64,000 bases of DNA, taken from NCBI RefSeq assembly GCF_963678865.1, contig NZ_OY787459.1, positions 1,888,501 through 1,952,500 on the forward strand, given 5' to 3'. The translations under genes and the position numbers were made by a program. This DNA comes from Maridesulfovibrio sp. GTDB taxonomy: Bacteria; Desulfobacterota; Desulfovibrionia; Desulfovibrionales; Desulfovibrionaceae. Below the pieces are notes generated by a model that was not told the origin of the DNA, made no database searches, and saw nothing but the letters and a program-made list of their open reading frames with translations. Of this stretch, positions 46,514 to 55,497 are shown one piece after another. Position 1 is the first letter of the stretch; every line of letters starts with the position of its first letter.

Positions 46514-47074
46514 ATGGGAATAGTTAACATTACTAAGTCTTACGATGCCGATTTTGTTAAGCAGGTAGAAAAGGAAAGCGGGCAGAACATGTCCCTTTGC
46601 TACCAGTGCGGTAACTGTACCGCCGGATGTCCGTACACTTTCGCGTACGACATCCCTGTAAGCAGAATCATGCGTCTCGTTCAGGCAGGGCAAAAAGATA
46701 CCGTGCTCAAGTGCAAGTCCCTCTGGCTATGCGCTACCTGTGAATCCTGCACCACAAGGTGCCCCAACAACATTGACGTGGCCCACATCATGGATGTGCT
46801 GCGCCACATGGCCCGTCGGGAAGGCTATGCTCCCGTGCCAACGGTCAAAAAATTCTGGGACAGCTTCCTCGATTCCGTCGAGAAAAACGGAAGAGTATTC
46901 GAAGTAGGTCTCCTTGCGGCTTATGTTGCCAAAACAGGCAGATTCTGGACCGACATTGATTTGGGACCGAAAGTACTGCCCAAGGGCAAAATGCATTTCA
47001 AACCCCACGAAATTCAGGGTAAGGATGAAATCAAGAAAATCTTCAAAAGATTCGAAGAGGAGTCCCGCAAATGA
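46514..47074 (+). CDS. hdrC: Heterodisulfide reductase subunit HdrC
   Basis: A 186-residue soluble protein with two [4Fe-4S] motifs: CYQCGNCTAGCP near residue 29 and CATCESCTTRCP near 75. It passes electrons between HdrA and HdrB. It is the first gene of hdrCBA-flxDCBA. Its stop overlaps the hdrB start as ATGA. The Shine-Dalgarno signal is weak (GGAAGG 13 bases upstream). Confidence 0.93.
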   Translation: MGIVNITKSYDADFVKQVEKESGQNMSLCYQCGNCTAGCPYTFAYDIPVSRIMRLVQAGQKDTVLKCKSLWLCATCESCTTRCPNNIDVAHIMDVLRHMARREGYAPVPTVKKFWDSFLDSVEKNGRVFEVGLLAAYVAKTGRFWTDIDLGPKVLPKGKMHFKPHEIQGKDEIKKIFKRFEEESRK

Positions 47075-47961
47075 GTGATTCCTTAACATACGCCTATTAT
47101 CCCGGATGCTCCGGAACCGGAACATCCATGGAATATGACATGTCCACCCGGGCGGTCTGCGAAAAACTGGGGATCAGGCTCACTGACATCCCCGACTGGA
47201 GTTGCTGCGGTTCCACCCCGGCACACACAGTGGATCATACCCTGTCCAGTGCTCTTTCAGCCCGCAACCTGCAGTTGGTGGAGAAAATGAATCTGGACAC
47301 AGCGATAACCCCCTGTCCCAGCTGCCTGACCAACCTCAAAAGCGCAGAGCATCGTATGGAAAAAGACGAGATGCGCGAAAAGGTCAACAAGCTGCTGGAC
47401 AATCCCTACAACGGAGGGGTTTCCACCAAATCCGTGCTTCAGATCCTCGTTGAAGACTTGGGGCTCGACGCGCTGAAAGCAAGCACCGTCAAACCGCTCA
47501 AGGGACTGAAAATTGCCGCATATTACGGCTGCATCATGAACCGTCCCCCGGAAGTGATGAAATTTGACGACCCGGAACACCCCATGGCCATGGACAACAT
47601 CATGAAAGCCATGGGCGCCACTGTGCTGCCCTTTCCTTTAAAGGTAGAGTGCTGCGGTGCATCCTTCGGTATTCCCCGCAAGGATGTGGTCATGAGACTG
47701 TCCGGCAAGCTGCTTGACGCAGCGGACGACCTCGGTGTGGACGCACTGGTCACCGCCTGCCCCCTGTGCCAGATGAACCTCGATCTGCGTCAGACCCAGA
47801 TCAACTCCGCCACAGAGGCAAGGCACAACCTGCCCATTTTCTACTACACCCAGCTCATGGGTATTGCTCTGGGCATGAGTGAAAAGGAAGTGGGAATGGA
47901 CAAGCTCTGTGTGAGCCCCCGTAACGCACTCAATGCCATCGGCAAAGAAGAGAAAAAATAG
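47071..47961 (+). CDS. hdrB: Heterodisulfide reductase subunit HdrB
   Basis: A 296-residue catalytic subunit with two CCG domains (CCGSTPAHTVD near residue 46; VECCGASFGIP near 194), which bind the unusual cubane clusters that reduce a disulfide. The substrate in sulfate reducers is not the methanogen CoM-CoB disulfide; a DsrC-type trisulfide or similar has been proposed. It overlaps hdrC by 4 bases and precedes hdrA by 28 bases. Confidence 0.94.
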   Translation: MSDSLTYAYYPGCSGTGTSMEYDMSTRAVCEKLGIRLTDIPDWSCCGSTPAHTVDHTLSSALSARNLQLVEKMNLDTAITPCPSCLTNLKSAEHRMEKDEMREKVNKLLDNPYNGGVSTKSVLQILVEDLGLDALKASTVKPLKGLKIAAYYGCIMNRPPEVMKFDDPEHPMAMDNIMKAMGATVLPFPLKVECCGASFGIPRKDVVMRLSGKLLDAADDLGVDALVTACPLCQMNLDLRQTQINSATEARHNLPIFYYTQLMGIALGMSEKEVGMDKLCVSPRNALNAIGKEEKK

Positions 47962-47989
47962 CGGAAACCCTGCTAAGGAGAAGACTTAA

Positions 47990-49948
47990 ATGAAAATAGG
48001 AGTCTTTGTCTGCCATTGCGGGACAAACATCGAAGGTACCGTGGACACTGCTGCCGTTGCCGCAGCTGCACGGGAATTCCCCGGTGTTGTTTTCGCAACA
48101 GATACAATGTACGCCTGCTCCGAACCCGGACAGGACGAGATCATAGAAGCCATCAAGGAACACAAACTCGACGGTGTGGTCGTAGCATCCTGCACACCCA
48201 GAATGCACGAACCCACCTTCCGCAAAACCCTCGAAAGAGCCGGACTGAACCGCTACCTCTTCGAGATGGCCAACATCAGGGAACACGTTTCCTGGATCGG
48301 CCGTGACCGCGAAGCCAACACCAACAAGGCAACTGACCTTGTACGCATGGCTGCAGCCAAACTGCTTAACGACAAACCCCTTAATGCCAAATTCTTTGAC
48401 ATGAACAAACGGGTTATGATTGTGGGCGGAGGTGTTGCCGGTATTCAGGCAGCTCTCGACTGCGCTGACGGCGGACTCGAAGTTATCCTTGTTGAAAAAA
48501 CATCATCCATCGGCGGCAAAATGGCCAAACTGGATAAGACTTTCCCCACAGTGGACTGCTCCAGTTGTATCCTCGGCCCCCGCATGGTTGACGTTGCCCA
48601 GCATCCCAACATCACCCTTTACGCCTGCAGTGAAATTGAAGAAGTAAACGGATATGTCGGTAACTTCTCCGTCAAGGTCAAAAGAAAAGCCACTTACGTT
48701 GATTGGGACAAATGCACCGGTTGCGGTATCTGCATGGAAAAATGCCCCAGCAAAAAGGCCGATAACCCCTTTGACGAAGAACTGGGTAAAACCACCGCAA
48801 TCAACATCCCCTTTCCGCAGGCTATCCCCAAGAAAGCGGTTATTGATCCCAACTTCTGCATGAAGATCAAACGTGATAAATGCGGCGTCTGCGCCAAGGT
48901 CTGCCCTTCTGAAGCCATCGTTTACGATCAGGTGGATGAATTCGTAGTCGAAGAAGTGGGCGCAGTTGTTGCAGCCACCGGTTTCGACCTCGTGGACTGG
49001 ACCGTATACGGCGAATACGGCGGAGGTCAGTACCCCGACGTAATCACCTCCCTGCAGTACGAGCGCATGCTCTCAGCTTCCGGCCCCACCGAAGGTCACA
49101 TCAAGCGTCCTTCCGACGGAAAGGAACCCAAGAACGTGGTCTTCATCCAGTGCGTAGGTTCCCGTGATAAATCCATCGGGCGTCCCTACTGCTCAGGATT
49201 CTGCTGCATGTACACCGCAAAGCAGGCCATTCTGACCAAGGACCACTGCCCTGATTCACAGTCCTACGTATTCTATATGGACATCCGTTCACCGGGTAAA
49301 ATGTTCGACGAATTCACCCGCAGGGCGCAGGAAGAATACGAAGCAAGGTACATCCGCGGCCGCGTATCCATGGTTTACCCCAAAGGCGACAAACTTGTTG
49401 TCCGCGGTGCCGACACCCTCATGGGTGAACAGGTCGAAGTAGACGCGGATCTCGTAGTCCTCGCCGTCGGTGCTGAAGCTGCGCACGGAGCTTCCGATCT
49501 GGCCAAGAAACTGCGTATATCCTACGATGCCTACGGTTTCTTCATGGAAGGACACCCCAAACTCAAGCCAGTTGAAACCAACACCGCCGGTGTTTTCCTC
49601 GCCGGTTCATGTCAGGGTCCCAAAGACATTCCTTCCTCTGTTGCACAAGGTAGTGCTGCAGCGGCAAAGGTTCTGGCCATGTTCTCCAAGGACCAGCTGG
49701 AAAGTGACCCCGCGGTTTCTGTAGTTGATATCAAACGCTGCATCGGTTGCGGCAAATGCATCAGCACATGCCCCTTCGGAGCTATCAAAGAAGTAGACTT
49801 CCGCGGGCAGCCCAAAGCTGAGGTGATTGAAACAATTTGTCAGGGCTGCGGTATCTGCACATCAACCTGTCCTCAGGGTGCAATCCAGCTCCAGCACTTC
49901 ACTGACAATCAGATTCTTGCGGAGGTTAACGCAGTATGCCGGTTCTAG
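47990..49948 (+). CDS. hdrA: Heterodisulfide reductase subunit HdrA (flavin bifurcation subunit)
   Basis: A 652-residue subunit. It has the N-terminal segment VFVCHCGTNIEGTVD, the FAD-binding loop VGGGVAGIQAALDCADGG near residue 145, the cysteine segment FPTVDCSSCILGPRM, and four ferredoxin-type clusters (CTGCGICMEKCP; CGVCAKVCPS; CIGCGKCISTCP; CQGCGICTSTCP). In the Flx-Hdr complex FAD is thought to bifurcate electrons from NADH to ferredoxin and to the HdrB substrate. Some HdrA proteins carry Sec in the FPT..CS.CI segment; this one has Cys. AAGGAG lies 9 bases before the ATG. Confidence 0.95.
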   Translation: MKIGVFVCHCGTNIEGTVDTAAVAAAAREFPGVVFATDTMYACSEPGQDEIIEAIKEHKLDGVVVASCTPRMHEPTFRKTLERAGLNRYLFEMANIREHVSWIGRDREANTNKATDLVRMAAAKLLNDKPLNAKFFDMNKRVMIVGGGVAGIQAALDCADGGLEVILVEKTSSIGGKMAKLDKTFPTVDCSSCILGPRMVDVAQHPNITLYACSEIEEVNGYVGNFSVKVKRKATYVDWDKCTGCGICMEKCPSKKADNPFDEELGKTTAINIPFPQAIPKKAVIDPNFCMKIKRDKCGVCAKVCPSEAIVYDQVDEFVVEEVGAVVAATGFDLVDWTVYGEYGGGQYPDVITSLQYERMLSASGPTEGHIKRPSDGKEPKNVVFIQCVGSRDKSIGRPYCSGFCCMYTAKQAILTKDHCPDSQSYVFYMDIRSPGKMFDEFTRRAQEEYEARYIRGRVSMVYPKGDKLVVRGADTLMGEQVEVDADLVVLAVGAEAAHGASDLAKKLRISYDAYGFFMEGHPKLKPVETNTAGVFLAGSCQGPKDIPSSVAQGSAAAAKVLAMFSKDQLESDPAVSVVDIKRCIGCGKCISTCPFGAIKEVDFRGQPKAEVIETICQGCGICTSTCPQGAIQLQHFTDNQILAEVNAVCRF

Positions 49949-50400
49949 AAGGTAAAGAACTCAGAATCGTCGGTTTTCTCTGCAACTGGTGCTCCTACGG
50001 TGGTGCTGATACTGCAGGTGTAGGAAGATTCACCCAGCCGACAGACCTGAGAATCATCAAGGTTCCCTGTTCAGGCAGGATTGATCCTCTGTTTATTGTG
50101 AAAACACTCATGTCCGGCGCGGACGGAGTGCTCGTGTCCGGTTGTCACCCAAATGACTGCCACTATGCCGAAGGTAACTTCTATGCCCGCCGCAGGCTGG
50201 AAATGCTCAAAAGGTTCATCCCCATGCTGGGAATCGAACCTGAGCGTTTCGACTACACCTGGGTTTCCGCATCAGAAGGCCAACGCTGGCAGGAAGTTGT
50301 GACCAAGTTCACCGAACAGATTCACAAACTCGGCCCGGCCCGCAAAATCGAAGGCCCGGATGCTGAGGAGACACTCAAATTGATGGAAGCCTCCCTCTAA
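49936..50400 (+). CDS. flxD: MvhD-type electron-transfer subunit FlxD
   Basis: A 154-residue protein of the MvhD family, with the [2Fe-2S]-binding cysteines in FLCNWCSYGGADTAGV, the pair in VPCSGRIDP and in VSGCHPNDCHY. It links the FlxABC oxidase module to HdrA. It overlaps the hdrA end by 13 bases. Confidence 0.92.
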   Translation: MPVLEGKELRIVGFLCNWCSYGGADTAGVGRFTQPTDLRIIKVPCSGRIDPLFIVKTLMSGADGVLVSGCHPNDCHYAEGNFYARRRLEMLKRFIPMLGIEPERFDYTWVSASEGQRWQEVVTKFTEQIHKLGPARKIEGPDAEETLKLMEASL

Positions 50401-50430
50401 CCGGGACTTTTCCATCCAAGGAGAAACAGA

Positions 50431-51390
50431 GTGAAAAATCTGGAAGATCTTAAAAAGCAAATCAAGGACGGACTGTCTGAGCTTGATGTGGTCATCGGCT
50501 GGACAGACAGTTTCGATCCTCTGCATGCCACTCCGCACTTCATGCGCAGTGAAGCAGATGTAGATAAATTAAAAGTGGACGCACTCTGCGTTCACAACCT
50601 TGCCACCTACCTGCCTTCCCTGAAAGGCAAAAAGGTCGGTATCGTGGTCAAAGGCTGCGACAGCCGTTCCGTTGTAGAACTGCTGCAGGAAAACCTCATC
50701 AAACGCGAAGATGTGACTATCTTCGGTTTCGGTTGCAACGGTGTTGTAGACCAGACCAAAATCCGCCGCGCTGCAGGTGAGGTAGGACAGGTTGAAGCCT
50801 GCGAAGTGAATGACACGGAAGTGAAACTGACAGTAGCAGGCAAAGAACTCAAGCTGTCCATGGCAGATGTACTCGCTGACAAATGCCAGACCTGCCGCTA
50901 TCCCAACGCAGTGCTCTCCGACCAGTTTGTAGGTGAAGAGATCAAAGCAACCGCTTCTTTTGAAGACGGCTACAAAGACCTCGAAGAATTCGAAGCCAAG
51001 TCCACCGAAGAAAAATTCGCGTTCTGGCTTGGCGAGATGGACCGCTGCATCCGCTGCTACGCCTGCCGCAACGCATGTCCCATGTGTGTCTGCCGCGACC
51101 ATTGCGTAGCCCAGTCCCGCGATCCGCACTGGCTGAGCCAGGAAGCTCACGTCCGTGACAAATGGATGTTTCAGGTCATCCATGCCTACCACCTCACCGG
51201 TCGCTGCACCGAGTGCGGTGAATGCCAGCGGGCCTGCCCGGTAGACATTCCCATCCTGCTCTTCAAGAAGAAGTTCAACAAGGAAATCAAGGAAGTCTTC
51301 AACTATGAAGCCGGTCTTGATCCTGAGGCAACCCCTCCGCTTCAGACCTTCAAAATTGATGAACCGACAATCAAGGAGAAGGAGTGGTAG
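50431..51390 (+). CDS. flxC: FlxC iron-sulfur protein
   Basis: A 319-residue protein with an N-terminal FrhB-like part (VVIGWTDSFDPLHATPHF; VGIVVKGCDSRSVVELLQE) and a C-terminal ferredoxin part (CIRCYACRNACPMCVC; CTECGECQRACP). The organisation matches FlxC of the D. vulgaris flxABCD-hdrABC cluster. GTG 50431 is the start, with AAGGAG 7 bases upstream. The FrhB-like segment may bind a flavin. Confidence 0.9.
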   Translation: MKNLEDLKKQIKDGLSELDVVIGWTDSFDPLHATPHFMRSEADVDKLKVDALCVHNLATYLPSLKGKKVGIVVKGCDSRSVVELLQENLIKREDVTIFGFGCNGVVDQTKIRRAAGEVGQVEACEVNDTEVKLTVAGKELKLSMADVLADKCQTCRYPNAVLSDQFVGEEIKATASFEDGYKDLEEFEAKSTEEKFAFWLGEMDRCIRCYACRNACPMCVCRDHCVAQSRDPHWLSQEAHVRDKWMFQVIHAYHLTGRCTECGECQRACPVDIPILLFKKKFNKEIKEVFNYEAGLDPEATPPLQTFKIDEPTIKEKEW

Positions 51391-51392
51391 CC

Positions 51393-52451
51393 ATGGCAAA
51401 ATTCATCAAATCCGACAAGGTATCGGCATGGCTGGAAGAACTGGGGCAGAAACACGAAGTTCTCGCTCCCAGGAACGAAGGCGATTCCATTGTCTTCAAA
51501 CCCTACGACTCCAAGAAAGGATTCAACATCGAGCGTGAAGCAACGGCCCCTCCCAAAAAGGCCTGCTTCCCCCAGAGTGAAACTCTGGTTGAATTCAGCC
51601 ATATCAAAGATCTTGAGAATCCCGAGAAAGTTGCTCTTGATGTGAAGGAAACCATTCCCGATTCATCATGGGTTGTTTTCGGCAGCCGTCCCTGTGACGC
51701 CCGCGGATTCACCATGTTCGACCGTGTTTACCTGAACGGTAAACACGTGGACGTATATTACAAAGCCCGCAGGGAAAACACCTTCTTCATCACCCTTGCG
51801 TGTGAAAAAGGCGAAAATACCTGCTTCTGTAACTGGGTAAACTCCGGTCCGTCCGATCCTACCGGTTCCGACGTGCTCATGGTCCCCGTGGACGGCGGCT
51901 ACTTCCTTGAAGCAGTCAGTGATCGCGGAGAAACACTGCTTTCCAGCTCCCTGCTGGAAGACGGCGGTTCCAAACAGGCAGAAGCTGACAAGTTCCGCAC
52001 TGACGCCGAACAGTCCATGAGCGAAGCACAGGACCTTTCCAAGGCTCCGGCTAAGCTTCTCGAAGCATTCGACGACATGGACTTCTGGGAAGCACAGTCT
52101 GCCAAATGCCTGAGCTGCGGCGCATGCACCTATCTCTGCCCCACCTGCTACTGCTTCAACATCACTGACGAGTCCGACGGAATCAAAGGTGAACGCATCA
52201 GAAGCTGGGACAACTGCATGTCAAACCAGTTCACACTTGAAGCCAGCGGACATAACCCCCGTCCCACAAAGGCCCACCGCCTTAGAAACAGGGTCGGGCA
52301 CAAGTTCAGCTACTACCCTGACCTGCATGACGGAGTTATCTCCTGCTGCGGTTGCGGACGCTGTATCAAGAGCTGCCCCGTAGGGGTGGATATCCGTGAA
52401 ATCGTCCTGAACGCTATTGCATACGAAGCAAAGGAGAAGGCAAATGACTAG
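51393..52451 (+). CDS. flxB: FlxB iron-sulfur protein (AsrA-like)
   Basis: A 352-residue protein related to subunit A of anaerobic sulfite reductase: VVFGSRPCDARGF near residue 96, CEKGENTCFCNWVNSGP, CLSCGACTYLCPTCYC and CCGCGRCIKSCPVGVD. It carries two [4Fe-4S] clusters and relays electrons from FlxA. ATG 51393 is favoured over GTG 51384 by AGGAG 8 bases upstream; flxA begins inside its 3' end. Confidence 0.92.
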   Translation: MAKFIKSDKVSAWLEELGQKHEVLAPRNEGDSIVFKPYDSKKGFNIEREATAPPKKACFPQSETLVEFSHIKDLENPEKVALDVKETIPDSSWVVFGSRPCDARGFTMFDRVYLNGKHVDVYYKARRENTFFITLACEKGENTCFCNWVNSGPSDPTGSDVLMVPVDGGYFLEAVSDRGETLLSSSLLEDGGSKQAEADKFRTDAEQSMSEAQDLSKAPAKLLEAFDDMDFWEAQSAKCLSCGACTYLCPTCYCFNITDESDGIKGERIRSWDNCMSNQFTLEASGHNPRPTKAHRLRNRVGHKFSYYPDLHDGVISCCGCGRCIKSCPVGVDIREIVLNAIAYEAKEKAND

Positions 52452-53274
52452 CAATCCTTATCTTCCTGCAATGGCCACCATTCAGGAGGTCATTCAGGAA
52501 ACTCCCAATATCATGACCTTCCGGGTGACACTCAACAATCCGGAAACAAAAAAGAACTTCACCTTTGAGCCAGGTCAGGTAGGGCAGCTGTCCGCCTTCG
52601 GTATCGGTGAATCCACTTTCGTAATCAACTCCTCCCCCACCCGCATGGATTACCTGCAGTTCAGTGTAATGCGTACCGGGGAAGTAACTGAAAAGCTGCA
52701 CACTCTGAGTGCAGGTGACCAGATCGGCGTACGCGCACCACTGGGCAACCATTTCCCTTACGAAGCCATGAAGGGCAAAGATATTGTCTTTGTCGGCGGT
52801 GGTATCGGTATGGCTCCCCTGCGCACCCTGCTCTACTACATGCTGGATAACCGCAAAGATTACGGCAAAATCACCCTGCTTTACGGCGCCAGAAGCCCCG
52901 TAGACATGGCGTACCAGTATGAACTGCCCGAATGGCTTGAACGCGACGACCTCGACACCCATCTGACCATTGATGCGGAATACGAGGGCTGGGAGCACAA
53001 CGTGGGCCTGATCCCCAACGTGCTGCTGGACATCAAACCACCGTCCAAGAATGCATTCGCTGTCACCTGCGGTCCGCCGATCATGATCAAATTCACCGTG
53101 CAGGCTCTTGCCAAGCTCGGCTTCAAGGATGACCAGATCATCACCACCCTTGAAAAACGCATGAAATGCGGCATCGGCATCTGCGGTCGCTGCAACATCG
53201 GCACCAGCTACGTATGTCAGGACGGTCCTGTTTACACATACGAACAACTCAAGCAGCTGCCTAACGAAATGTAA
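52444..53274 (+). CDS. flxA: FlxA NADH-oxidising flavoprotein
   Basis: A 276-residue FAD/NAD(H)-binding reductase of the AsrB/PyrK type: FTFEPGQVGQLSAFGIGEST for FAD, FVGGGIGMAPLRTLLYYML for NAD, and a C-terminal [2Fe-2S] motif KCGIGICGRCNIG with a last CQDG. FlxA oxidises NADH for the Flx-Hdr complex; in D. vulgaris the system works with an alcohol dehydrogenase in ethanol metabolism, but no adh gene is next to it here. It overlaps flxB by 8 bases and has AAGGAG upstream. Confidence 0.93.
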   Translation: MTSNPYLPAMATIQEVIQETPNIMTFRVTLNNPETKKNFTFEPGQVGQLSAFGIGESTFVINSSPTRMDYLQFSVMRTGEVTEKLHTLSAGDQIGVRAPLGNHFPYEAMKGKDIVFVGGGIGMAPLRTLLYYMLDNRKDYGKITLLYGARSPVDMAYQYELPEWLERDDLDTHLTIDAEYEGWEHNVGLIPNVLLDIKPPSKNAFAVTCGPPIMIKFTVQALAKLGFKDDQIITTLEKRMKCGIGICGRCNIGTSYVCQDGPVYTYEQLKQLPNEM

Positions 53275-53314
53275 TCCTCCCGGTCCGTGCGGACTGGAAC
53301 CAAATTACAAAAAT

Positions 53315-53346
53315 AAACCCCGCTCTTGTTATAAAGGCGGGGTTTT
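53315..53346 (+). terminator. Terminator of the hdr-flx operon
   Basis: AAACCCCGC and GCGGGGTTT around a 13-base loop, then T residues. Confidence 0.8.
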
Positions 53347-53396
53347 ATATTGGGTTTATCTTTACAGGAAAGGTTCTTTCTTAGTACTATGGCACC

Positions 53397-53765
53397 ATGA
53401 AAATTCTTCTTGTTGATGACGAAAAAATAAATACTCTATCAGCTTCGCGGTTGCTCGAAAAGCAGGGTCACTCTGTAACGACTGCCTGCAACGGGCTTGA
53501 AGCGCTTGATAAGCTGCATGAATCCGAATTCGACTGCATTCTTATGGATATCCAGATGCCGGAAATGGATGGCTATGAAGCCATCAGCAGAATCCGCGAT
53601 GAATTCGTTTTCGGTGAAAAATCCAAAACGCCCATAATAGCCATGACCGGGCACTGCTACTCTGAATCATTCGATCAATTCAAACAGGCCGGTATAAAAT
53701 ATTATGTGTGCAAGCCCTTCGATTTTAATACTCTACTGAGCGTGATTGAAGAGGCCACCAGTTAG
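53397..53765 (+). CDS. Single-domain response regulator
   Basis: A 122-residue receiver domain without an output domain. The acidic pair is in LLVDDEKI, the phosphorylated Asp53 in CILMDIQMPEMDG, the Thr in AMTGHC and the Lys in VCKPFD. Such proteins act in phosphorelays or bind a partner. No histidine kinase is adjacent. The ribosome-binding site is weak. Confidence 0.9.
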   Translation: MKILLVDDEKINTLSASRLLEKQGHSVTTACNGLEALDKLHESEFDCILMDIQMPEMDGYEAISRIRDEFVFGEKSKTPIIAMTGHCYSESFDQFKQAGIKYYVCKPFDFNTLLSVIEEATS

Positions 53766-53836
53766 CCCCTATACTTCCATTGAATATATAAACCTTATAC
53801 ACCACACACAAATAAACATTGTGCTGCATAAGAAAA

Positions 53837-53874
53837 CCTCCCTTTTGTCGAATGCAATTCGACATAAAGGGAGG
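53837..53874. terminator. Convergent terminator between the receiver gene and the napH-like gene
   Basis: CCTCCCTTT / AAAGGGAGG with an inner TGTCGAAT/ATTCGACA stem. It serves the - strand operon 56032-53907 and perhaps the receiver gene. Confidence 0.75.
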
Positions 53875-53906
53875 CTGTGTTGATACCCGTATGAAGCTCA
53901 CCTTCT

Positions 53907-54647
53907 CTATTTTTTTAAAAACAAAGAATTCTTCCTAAGGTCAATGGATTCTTCAGGACACACAGACTTACAGGAACCGCAGTTGGTACAGTTGTGCTCA
54001 GCAGGACGTGTTTCCAAATCACAATGACGGTCACATTTACCGCAATTGGTACAACTTTCATCCATACTGTAACCAAAGAACGCAATTTTACGAAACGGCT
54101 CAAGCAACGCCCCGGTAGGGCAGACAAAACGGCACCAGAAATGGGGGATAAGCAATCCTAAAGCCAAAAACGCGACCACCAAAGCAGTTCTGGTTAACCA
54201 CAAACCCGAAGCATGTTCAAAGGTAAGAGCTGTTGATTTAATGAATTCACCTGTGCGAATGGGGACTGCCCATCTCGGATTATTCATACCCCAAAGCATA
54301 TACATGGAGAGCACCAGCACGCCGTACCTGAAGTATGACAACCTTTTCTCCAGAGCTCCCTTTATCCGGACCTTAAGACAGGCAAAACGTCCCAACAGTT
54401 CAGAAAGCATCCCTCCCGGGCATGCGTGTGAGCAGAATGATTTTCCGAAAATCAAGGCAGAAAACAGTATTCCGAGCCAAGCGGTCAACCAAATTTTGCG
54501 ACCGGGACATTGTATTACGGGACAATTTTCGCAACTCACATATGGGACAGCAAAAGGACAACGAAAAATTCCGTAGTATGAAAAAATTCCAAGAAAATAG
54601 AGTCCCCCAGCTTGGATGAGTCTTCGTACCCATTGAATATTAGCCAT
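53907..54647 (-). CDS. NapH-like membrane ferredoxin
   Basis: A 246-residue membrane protein with about four to five hydrophobic segments (for example GGLYFLGIFSYYGIF, LTAWLGILFSALIFG, ALVVAFLALGLLIP), CxxCP-type motifs (CENCPVIQCPG; CSHACPGG; CRFVCPTGAL) and two cytoplasmic [4Fe-4S] clusters at the end (CTNCGKCDRHC; CTNCGSCKSVCP). NapH proteins pass quinol electrons to periplasmic partners. It is the last gene of the NifB-like operon and overlaps the solute-binding gene by 8 bases. The partner is unknown. Confidence 0.85.
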   Translation of the reverse strand: MANIQWVRRLIQAGGLYFLGIFSYYGIFRCPFAVPYVSCENCPVIQCPGRKIWLTAWLGILFSALIFGKSFCSHACPGGMLSELLGRFACLKVRIKGALEKRLSYFRYGVLVLSMYMLWGMNNPRWAVPIRTGEFIKSTALTFEHASGLWLTRTALVVAFLALGLLIPHFWCRFVCPTGALLEPFRKIAFFGYSMDESCTNCGKCDRHCDLETRPAEHNCTNCGSCKSVCPEESIDLRKNSLFLKK

Positions 54648-55497
54648 CGTTCACTCCGTATTTTTTTGCCAGCCTGCGCCCTTCTTCAGACAAGGCAGGA
54701 ATGAATCCGGCTCGCTCAAAACAGGCCTGTCCTGTTTCAGAACAAATAAATTCTACAAACTTTTCAGCAACACGCTTATCCTTGGCCCACTTCATGACTC
54801 CGATAGTAAATGGAATCGGAGGGGCCGGGAAAAACTCTTCCGGAATATCAAAAATTTCAAAGGCATCCTTATACCGAGGGAGTCTGGTTATACGCAGTTC
54901 TACAACTGACGCATCACATTTTCCGGCAGCAACGTCTGCAACATCATGCTGAACACATGAGCCCATCCTAATCGCATTGGCAGTTGCTTCATTCAGGACT
55001 CCACTCTTCTTAAGCAGTCCCGTCACCGCAGCTCCGCCCGGAGGGGAGGAATCAGGTGAAAACATGGTTTTAACCCCTGAACGCTTAAGATCCTCAATAG
55101 ACCTGATTCCGGCCGGATTCCCCTTAGGGGTAATCAGTACATATTTGGTGAAACAGAGCGGCCTGTAGGACAACATCTTTCCCTGTTCCTTTAGTTTCTT
55201 CGCCAGATTCAAAACCCGAGGAGCAAACACTTCCGTCTGAGCACTGCCTAGCAAAGATTTCCCCAAAGCTCCTGCAAATGCGCCGGTGTAGGCAATCGGA
55301 ACACCATTTTGTTTTTCCCAAGCTTCGTTAGCGGGGATAAATGCTTCCGCCAAGCCACCACAGGACCAGACCTCAAGTGAACGGACTCCGTCCTCCTTGG
55401 ATGACGCACCGGCTGCTCCAGGAACCGCCAGCGTTGCCAAAGCGGCACTTCCTTTTAAAAATGTCCGTCGGTTAATACCACCATTCTTATCCTGCAA
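54640..55497 (-). CDS. Tat-exported solute-binding protein
   Basis: A 285-residue protein with a twin-arginine signal (INRRTFLKGSAALATLAVPG) and a type 2 solute-binding fold similar to ModA or AfuA-like proteins (FIPANEAWEKQNGVPIAYTG; FTKYVLITPKGNPAGI; FERAGFIPALSEEG). No ABC permease or ATPase is near. Tat export suggests folding before export, possibly with a bound metal or oxyanion. I place the start at TTG 55497 because AAGGAGG lies 6 bases before it, in preference to ATG 55536. It overlaps the NifB-like gene by 11 bases. Confidence 0.82.
   Translation of the reverse strand: MQDKNGGINRRTFLKGSAALATLAVPGAAGASSKEDGVRSLEVWSCGGLAEAFIPANEAWEKQNGVPIAYTGAFAGALGKSLLGSAQTEVFAPRVLNLAKKLKEQGKMLSYRPLCFTKYVLITPKGNPAGIRSIEDLKRSGVKTMFSPDSSPPGGAAVTGLLKKSGVLNEATANAIRMGSCVQHDVADVAAGKCDASVVELRITRLPRYKDAFEIFDIPEEFFPAPPIPFTIGVMKWAKDKRVAEKFVEFICSETGQACFERAGFIPALSEEGRRLAKKYGVNDG

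Noticed and set aside
47990..49948. Possible selenocysteine in HdrA
   Set aside because: The FPTVDCSSCI segment has ordinary cysteine codons and the frame has no internal stop.
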